From positions 6,262,001-6,326,000 of the forward strand of contig NZ_JACYXC010000001.1 of assembly GCF_016031615.1 (NCBI RefSeq): 64,000 nt of DNA. The letters are read 5' to 3'. Under the pieces are notes generated by a model. That model was not told the DNA's origin, searched no databases, and saw only the letters and a program-made list of their open reading frames with translations. The stretch comes from Streptomyces pactum. GTDB lineage: Bacteria; Actinomycetota; Actinomycetes; Streptomycetales; Streptomycetaceae. The position numbers and the translations under genes were made by a program. Of this stretch, positions 60,236 to 64,000 are shown in pieces (the first letter of the stretch is position 1; the number at the start of each line of letters is the position of its first letter).

Positions 60236-61087
60236 GTGGCAGACGATTCGAAACCCAGCAGCGCAATGATGATCGGGTCGTACGCAGCCGTCGGGGACAG
60301 CTTCACCGAGGGTGTCGGCGATCCAGGGCCCGACGGCCGGTTCGTCGGCTGGGCCGACCGGCTCGCCGTCCTCCTGGCGGACCGGCACCGGAGCCCCGAC
60401 CCGACGGCCCCGCGGACCCCCGGCTCCGGCGGCCCGGCGCCCGGCCAGGTCGCCCCCTTCCGTTACGCCAACCTCGCCGTGCGCGGACGGCTCCTCGACC
60501 AGATCGTCGCGGAGCAGGTGCCGCGCGCCCGGCAACTCGCCCCCGACCTGGTGAGCTTCTGCGCGGGCGGCAACGACATCCTGCGGCCGGGCAGCGACCC
60601 GGACGCCATCGCCGAACGCTACGAGGCGGCGGTCGCCGACCTCACCGACGCGGTGGGCACCGTGCTGGTGTGCACCGGCTTCGACACCCGCGGGGTGCCG
60701 GTGCTGCGCCACCTGCGCGGCAAGATCGCCACGTACACCGCCCACGTACGGGCCATCGCCGACCGGCACGGCTGCCCGGTGCTCGACCTGTGGTCGCTCC
60801 GCTCGGTGCAGGACCGGCGCGCCTGGAGCCCGGACCGGCTCCACCTGTCCGCCGACGGGCACACCCGGGTCGCGCTGCGCGCCGCCCAGGTGCTCGGTCT
60901 GGGGGTGCCCGCCGACCCGGACCAGCCGTGGCCCCCGGAGGGCGTCCGGTCCGCCGCCGAGGTACGCCGGGACAATCTGCACTGGGCACGCGAGCACCTG
61001 GTGCCGTGGATCGGCCGGCGGCTGCGCGGGGAGTCCTCCGGGGACCACGTGGAGCCCAAGCGCCCCGACCTGCTGCCGCTGCCGTAA
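60236..61087 (+). CDS. SGNH/GDSL-family hydrolase
   Basis: A 283-residue esterase/lipase-like hydrolase. Block I GDSFTEGVGD carries the nucleophilic Ser, the Gly block is ANLAVRGRLLDQI, CAGGNDIL is block III with Asn, and DRLHLSADGH holds the Asp/His pair, so the catalytic set is complete. There is no signal peptide (MADDSKPSSAMMIGSYAAVG), so it is probably cytosolic. GTG 60236 has AGAGGATG some 13 bases upstream, slightly far. Substrate unknown. It is followed by a very strong terminator. Confidence 0.9.
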   Translation: MADDSKPSSAMMIGSYAAVGDSFTEGVGDPGPDGRFVGWADRLAVLLADRHRSPDPTAPRTPGSGGPAPGQVAPFRYANLAVRGRLLDQIVAEQVPRARQLAPDLVSFCAGGNDILRPGSDPDAIAERYEAAVADLTDAVGTVLVCTGFDTRGVPVLRHLRGKIATYTAHVRAIADRHGCPVLDLWSLRSVQDRRAWSPDRLHLSADGHTRVALRAAQVLGLGVPADPDQPWPPEGVRSAAEVRRDNLHWAREHLVPWIGRRLRGESSGDHVEPKRPDLLPLP

Positions 61088-61127
61088 CGCCGGCCGCGAC
61101 GGTGCGGTGACCGAGGGCTGATTGCCG

Positions 61128-61171
61128 CACGGGACGGGCCCGGACCCCTCACGGTCCGGGCCCGTCCCGTG
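61128..61171 (+). terminator. Very strong hairpin terminator after SGNH hydrolase gene
   Basis: CACGGGACGGGCCCGGACC (61128-61146) and GGTCCGGGCCCGTCCCGTG (61153-61171) are perfect 19-base arms with a 6-base loop, 41 bases after the stop. It is the longest perfect stem found in the window. Confidence 0.9.
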
Positions 61172-61360
61172 TGCGCCCTGCTCCCGTTCCCGCCCCGTCC
61201 GGTGCCCGTCACCGGGTCGCCCGCCGTACCGCGAGCGGCGGGGCGTCGCGCCGTCTCCGGGCCGGCCGGGACGACGGGGCTGACGGGGTGCGCGGTGACG
61301 GGGCCGCGGTGCGCGGTGAAGGTGTGGCAGCAGGGGCAGGGGTGAGGGCAGGCGCAGGGG

Positions 61361-61825
61361 TTACAGCAGGGCCCACACGGTGCGGCCCGGGTCCCCGTCG
61401 TGCGGCTGGACGCCCCAGGCGGTGGCGAGCGCCTCCACCAGCATCAGTCCGCGTCCGCCCTCCTGGTCCGCCCCCGGGCGCCGGGCCCGCGGGACGGTGC
61501 GGGCGCAGCCCTGGTCGGCCACCTCCAGGCGCAACCGGGACCCGGTCAGCCGCACCTCGCAGCGGACCTGTTCACTGGTGGTGTGGCGAACCGCGTTGGT
61601 GAACAGCTCCGAGACGACCAGCTCGGCGTTCTCGCGCGTCTCCTGGTCCACGCCCCACTCCCGCAGGCGCGTCAGCACCCGGCGCCGGGCCTCCCCGACC
61701 GAGGTGCTCAACGCCGGGAGATGAAAAGCGTCCTGAAGACAGTGGGCGAGGGGACCGCCCCTGTGCCCTAACCGGAGAGCCTCGAAGGAAGGAGCCACCT
61801 CGCCACTATGCGCTGTGCCGCTCAC
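61361..61825 (-). CDS. RsbW-like ATP-binding protein of a WhiJ-type set
   Basis: A 154-residue GHKL-fold ATPase resembling anti-sigma kinases. N-box AELVVSELFTNAVRHT, then LEVADQGCA and G-box GADQEGGRGLMLVEALA are present. It lies divergent from an XRE regulator and a DUF397 gene, the same trio as around whiJ and abaA in Streptomyces, where such genes affect development and antibiotic production. GTG 61825 is the start. Regulation is probably from the palindrome at 61840, immediately upstream of the start codon. Confidence 0.88.
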   Translation of the reverse strand: MSGTAHSGEVAPSFEALRLGHRGGPLAHCLQDAFHLPALSTSVGEARRRVLTRLREWGVDQETRENAELVVSELFTNAVRHTTSEQVRCEVRLTGSRLRLEVADQGCARTVPRARRPGADQEGGRGLMLVEALATAWGVQPHDGDPGRTVWALL

Positions 61826-61839
61826 TCATGGCAAGGAGC

Positions 61840-61858
61840 AATCTGTAATTTACAGATT
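61840..61858. promoter_or_regulatory. Perfect 19-bp palindrome between divergent ATPase and XRE genes
   Basis: AATCTGTAA-T-TTACAGATT: 9-base arms with a single central base, in a 107-base divergent gap. It is AT-rich and symmetric, as expected for a dimeric helix-turn-helix regulator, so the neighbouring XRE protein is the probable binder and could repress both directions. Confidence 0.7.
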
Positions 61859-61932
61859 CGCACTGCACAGACTGTTCGAAGAGTTGAAAGCGTGTCAGAC
61901 TTCTGGCATCGGACGGCCGGAGGAGAGGAGCG

Positions 61933-62802
61933 GTGGTGGCGGACGTACGACTGAGCGGCGCCCCGACCGTTCTACGGGTCGTACTCGGCAAGCGGCTACA
62001 GGATCTGAGGGAGAAGGCCGGCCTGTCCTTCGAAGAGGCCGGCGCCGCTCTCGACGTCACCCACGCCACCATCCGGCGCATGGAGAAGGCCGAGGTCGGC
62101 CTGAAGATCCCGTACGTCGAGAAACTGCTCACCACCTACGGGGTCACCGATCCCGAGGAGGTCGAGGGATTCCTCTCCCTGGCCCGGGAGTCCAACCAGC
62201 GCGGCTGGTGGCACGGGTTCCGCGACGTGCTCCCCGACTGGTTCAGCGCCTTCGTCAGCCTGGAGGGCGCCGCCAGCACCATCCGCGCCTACGAGCCGCA
62301 CTACGTGCCCGGCCTGCTGCAGACCGAGGGTTACGCCCGCGCCGTGCTGCGGGCCGGGATGCCGCACGCCTCGGACGAGGAGATCGACCGGCTGGTCGCC
62401 CTGCGCAGGGAGCGGCAGGCGCTGCTCACCCGGCCCGACGCGCCGCTGCTGTGGGTGGTGATGGACGAGACGGTGCTGCGCCGGCCGATCGGCGGACCGG
62501 AGATCATGCGCGAGCAGATCGACCGGCTCATCGAGGCCACCGCCGCGCCCAACGTCCAGCTGCAGATCATGCCGTTCGCCGCCGGACCCCACCCGGCCAT
62601 GTACGGCCCCTTCCATATCTTCCGGTTCCCGATCCCGGAGCTCCCGGACATCGCGTACAGCGAGAGCCTCGTGGGCGCGGTCTACATCGACCAGCGCGAC
62701 GAGGTGTCCGTGTTCCTGGAGGCCCTGGACCGGATGTGCGCGCAGGCCGCGCCCGCACAGACCACCCAGAGCGTGCTGGGTGGCGTTCGCAAGGAGATCT
62801 GA
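61933..62802 (+). CDS. XRE-family helix-turn-helix regulator with DUF5753 domain (WhiJ-like)
   Basis: A 289-residue DNA-binding protein. Residues 15-75 form the XRE HTH (LGKRLQDLREKAGLSFEEAG, AALDVTHATIRRMEKAEVG). The rest is the DUF5753 domain (YEPHYVPGLLQTEGYARAVL, ALRRERQALL, APNVQLQIMPFAAGPHP). Such proteins pair with small DUF397 proteins, and the DUF397 gene follows after three bases. GTG 61933 is preceded by GGAGAGGAGCGGT. It probably binds the palindrome 75 bases upstream. Confidence 0.93.
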   Translation: MVADVRLSGAPTVLRVVLGKRLQDLREKAGLSFEEAGAALDVTHATIRRMEKAEVGLKIPYVEKLLTTYGVTDPEEVEGFLSLARESNQRGWWHGFRDVLPDWFSAFVSLEGAASTIRAYEPHYVPGLLQTEGYARAVLRAGMPHASDEEIDRLVALRRERQALLTRPDAPLLWVVMDETVLRRPIGGPEIMREQIDRLIEATAAPNVQLQIMPFAAGPHPAMYGPFHIFRFPIPELPDIAYSESLVGAVYIDQRDEVSVFLEALDRMCAQAAPAQTTQSVLGGVRKEI

Positions 62803-62805
62803 ACC

Positions 62806-63063
62806 ATGGATCGCATACCCGGGGACCGCATGCGCGTCTACAACGGCATGCCGGCCTCCGACCTCGGCACCGAGGGCTGGCACAAGCCGTGGAGCGGCGG
62901 CAACGGCGGAAGCTGCGTCGAAGCGATGAAGCTGGGGGACGGCCGGGTGGCGCTGCGCCAGTCCACCGACCCCGACGGCCCCGCCCTGATCTACACCCGC
63001 CACGAGATGCGGAGCTTCATCCAGGGAGCCAAGGCCGGCGAAGCGGACTTCCTGCTCACCTGA
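62806..63063 (+). CDS. DUF397 protein
   Basis: An 85-residue small acidic protein with the DUF397 core (WHKPWSGGNGGSCVEAMKLG, then VALRQSTDPDGPALIYTRHE and an AGEADFLL end). In Streptomyces these proteins are encoded beside XRE/DUF5753 regulators and are thought to antagonise or modulate them. ATG 62806 begins three bases after the regulator's stop, so the two are co-translated. It carries a slightly longer N-terminus than the minimal family (about 60-70 residues). Confidence 0.92.
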   Translation: MDRIPGDRMRVYNGMPASDLGTEGWHKPWSGGNGGSCVEAMKLGDGRVALRQSTDPDGPALIYTRHEMRSFIQGAKAGEADFLLT

Positions 63064-63098
63064 CGGCCCGCCGACGACGACCAGACGAGGAGACCGGT

Positions 63099-63905
63099 GT
63101 GACCGACCAGAGCTTCTCCGTTGAACAGCTGGACACCAGCAGACCCCATCCGGCCCGGATGTACGACTACTTCCTCGGCGGCCGGGACAACTACCAGGTG
63201 GACCGGGAGGCCGCCCAGCGGGTGCTCGGCGAGCTGCCCGACATCCTCCCCACCGCACGGGAGAACCGCGCCTTCCTCCACCGGGCGGTCCGCCACGTGG
63301 TCCGCTCCGGGGTCCGGCAGATCCTCGACATCGGCACCGGCATCCCCACCTCGCCCAACACCCACGAGGTGGCGCTCGCCGAGGACCCCACGGTCCGGGT
63401 CGCCTACGTGGACAACGACCCGATCGTCGCCGTCCACGCCGGCGCCCGGCTCACCGGCGCGCCCGGCACCGGTTTCGCCCTGGGGGACGTCCGCGACCCC
63501 GCGGCCCTGCTGGAGTTACCCGCGATCCGCGACCGGATCGACCTCGGCCGGCCGGTGGCCGTGCTGCTCGTCGCGGTGCTCCACTTCGTCACCGACGAGG
63601 AGGACCCGTACGCCATCGTGGCCACCCTGCGCGACGCGCTGCCCGCCGGCAGCCACCTGGTGCTCTCGCACGCCACCGCCGACTTCCACCCCGGCGACCA
63701 CACCGAGACCATGCAGGCGTACCGCAGCTCCACGGCGACCATGAACCCCCGTACCCACGCCGAGGTGGTGCGGCTCTTCGACGGCTTCGACCTGCTCGAA
63801 CCCGGCGTGGTGCAGCTGCCCCGGTGGCGGCCGGACGGGGACCCGCCCACCCCCGGGGAACTGCGCCGGATCGGCTTCTACGGAGGGGTGGCCCGCAAGG
63901 ACTGA
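63099..63905 (+). CDS. SAM-dependent methyltransferase, DUF574/Methyltransf_19 type
   Basis: A 268-residue Rossmann-fold methyltransferase-like protein common in Streptomyces. HPARMYDYFLGGRDNYQVDR is the family hallmark. QILDIGTGIPTSPNTHEVA is the SAM-binding loop, RVAYVDNDPIVAVHA the second strand with its acidic residue, and LLVAVLHFVTDEEDP and LVLSHATADFHPG follow. Substrate unknown. GTG 63099 has GACGAGGAG upstream. It lies 35 bases after the DUF397 gene and may be in the same transcript. Its last 28 bases overlap the 3' end of the convergent gene at the window edge. Confidence 0.9.
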   Translation: MTDQSFSVEQLDTSRPHPARMYDYFLGGRDNYQVDREAAQRVLGELPDILPTARENRAFLHRAVRHVVRSGVRQILDIGTGIPTSPNTHEVALAEDPTVRVAYVDNDPIVAVHAGARLTGAPGTGFALGDVRDPAALLELPAIRDRIDLGRPVAVLLVAVLHFVTDEEDPYAIVATLRDALPAGSHLVLSHATADFHPGDHTETMQAYRSSTATMNPRTHAEVVRLFDGFDLLEPGVVQLPRWRPDGDPPTPGELRRIGFYGGVARKD

Positions 63906-64000
63906 ACCGGAGCGCCCGGTATCCGCTCCAGCACACCGCCGGCGAACACGTCGTACAGCGGCAGCGACTCCAGGTGGACGTACCCGATGTGGCAGTCGCA
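63878..64000 (-). CDS. C-terminal end of an unrecognised protein (truncated by window edge)
   Basis: The minus-strand frame entering from the right edge encodes the last 40 residues of a protein: CDCHIGYVHLESLPLYDVFA, then GGVLERIPGAPVQ and SLRATPP, with TAG at 63878. The composition and clean GC3 pattern indicate a true gene end. I cannot name the family from this fragment. It is convergent with, and overlaps, the methyltransferase gene by 28 bases. Confidence 0.5.
   Translation of the reverse strand, partial: CDCHIGYVHLESLPLYDVFAGGVLERIPGAPVQSLRATPP

Overview
The window is very GC-rich and actinobacterial, almost certainly from a Streptomyces or close relative. Codon third positions are nearly all G or C, and GTG starts are common. 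The gene content is typical of that genus: a complete hopanoid operon, a WhiJ-like regulator set (XRE/DUF5753, DUF397 and an RsbW-like ATPase), an LPFR small protein, an SCO6745-like protein, and a DUF5941-type CDP-alcohol phosphotransferase. I saw no rRNA, tRNA, insertion sequence, prophage or CRISPR array.

Layout. 1-4.2 kb: a partial MerR regulator, a secreted M1 aminopeptidase and a BCCT transporter. 4.3-7.8 kb: a two-gene operon made of a small protein and an NLR-like (STAND) ATPase with eight near-identical 46-residue TPR units. The C-terminus of the small protein and the N-terminus of the ATPase carry the same short Q/N/G/Y-rich motif. That is the arrangement expected of an amyloid-signalling effector/receptor pair, and it is the best candidate for an undescribed immune or cell-death system here. 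8.4-20.4 kb: mostly housekeeping and accessory genes (aldo/keto reductase, D-amino-acid oxidase, ABC-F, Tex, LPFR protein, cupin, SCO6745-like, enoyl-CoA hydratase, RsbW-like ATPase, idi). 21.2-29.6 kb: an envelope glycopolymer cluster (GalE-like epimerase, two CDP-alcohol phosphotransferases, a nucleotidyltransferase, a glycerol-1-phosphate-dehydrogenase-like enzyme, a GT2 and a TagGH-like ABC exporter), closed by a strong hairpin.

30.2-46.0 kb: an unusual iterative PKS/fatty-acid-synthase-like cluster: LuxR-type regulator, FAD reductase/monooxygenase, AT-ACP protein, a FabL-like enoyl reductase joined to KS-CLF and KR-DH, a second KR-pseudoDH protein, SnoaL-like protein, SDR and P450. The ER-KS-CLF-KR-DH stretch lies in three reading frames. 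The frame changes twice by -1, each time at the same sequence, GCCCCCCG, inside Ala/Pro linkers, and neither downstream segment has a usable start codon. Restoring both shifts gives one protein of about 2,105 residues.

46.4-61.1 kb: two small doubtful ORFs, then a sigma-70-family factor and a TetR regulator diverging from an AT-rich island, then the hopanoid operon hpnC-hpnD-(24-codon ORF)-hpnE-polyprenyl synthase-shc-hpnG-hpnH-aminotransferase, followed by a tyrosine phosphatase and an SGNH hydrolase. 61.3-64 kb: the WhiJ-like set around a perfect 19-bp palindrome, an SAM-dependent methyltransferase of the DUF574 type, and the 3' end of an unrecognised gene at the right edge.

All functions come from reading motifs and recalling families. 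No database search was run.
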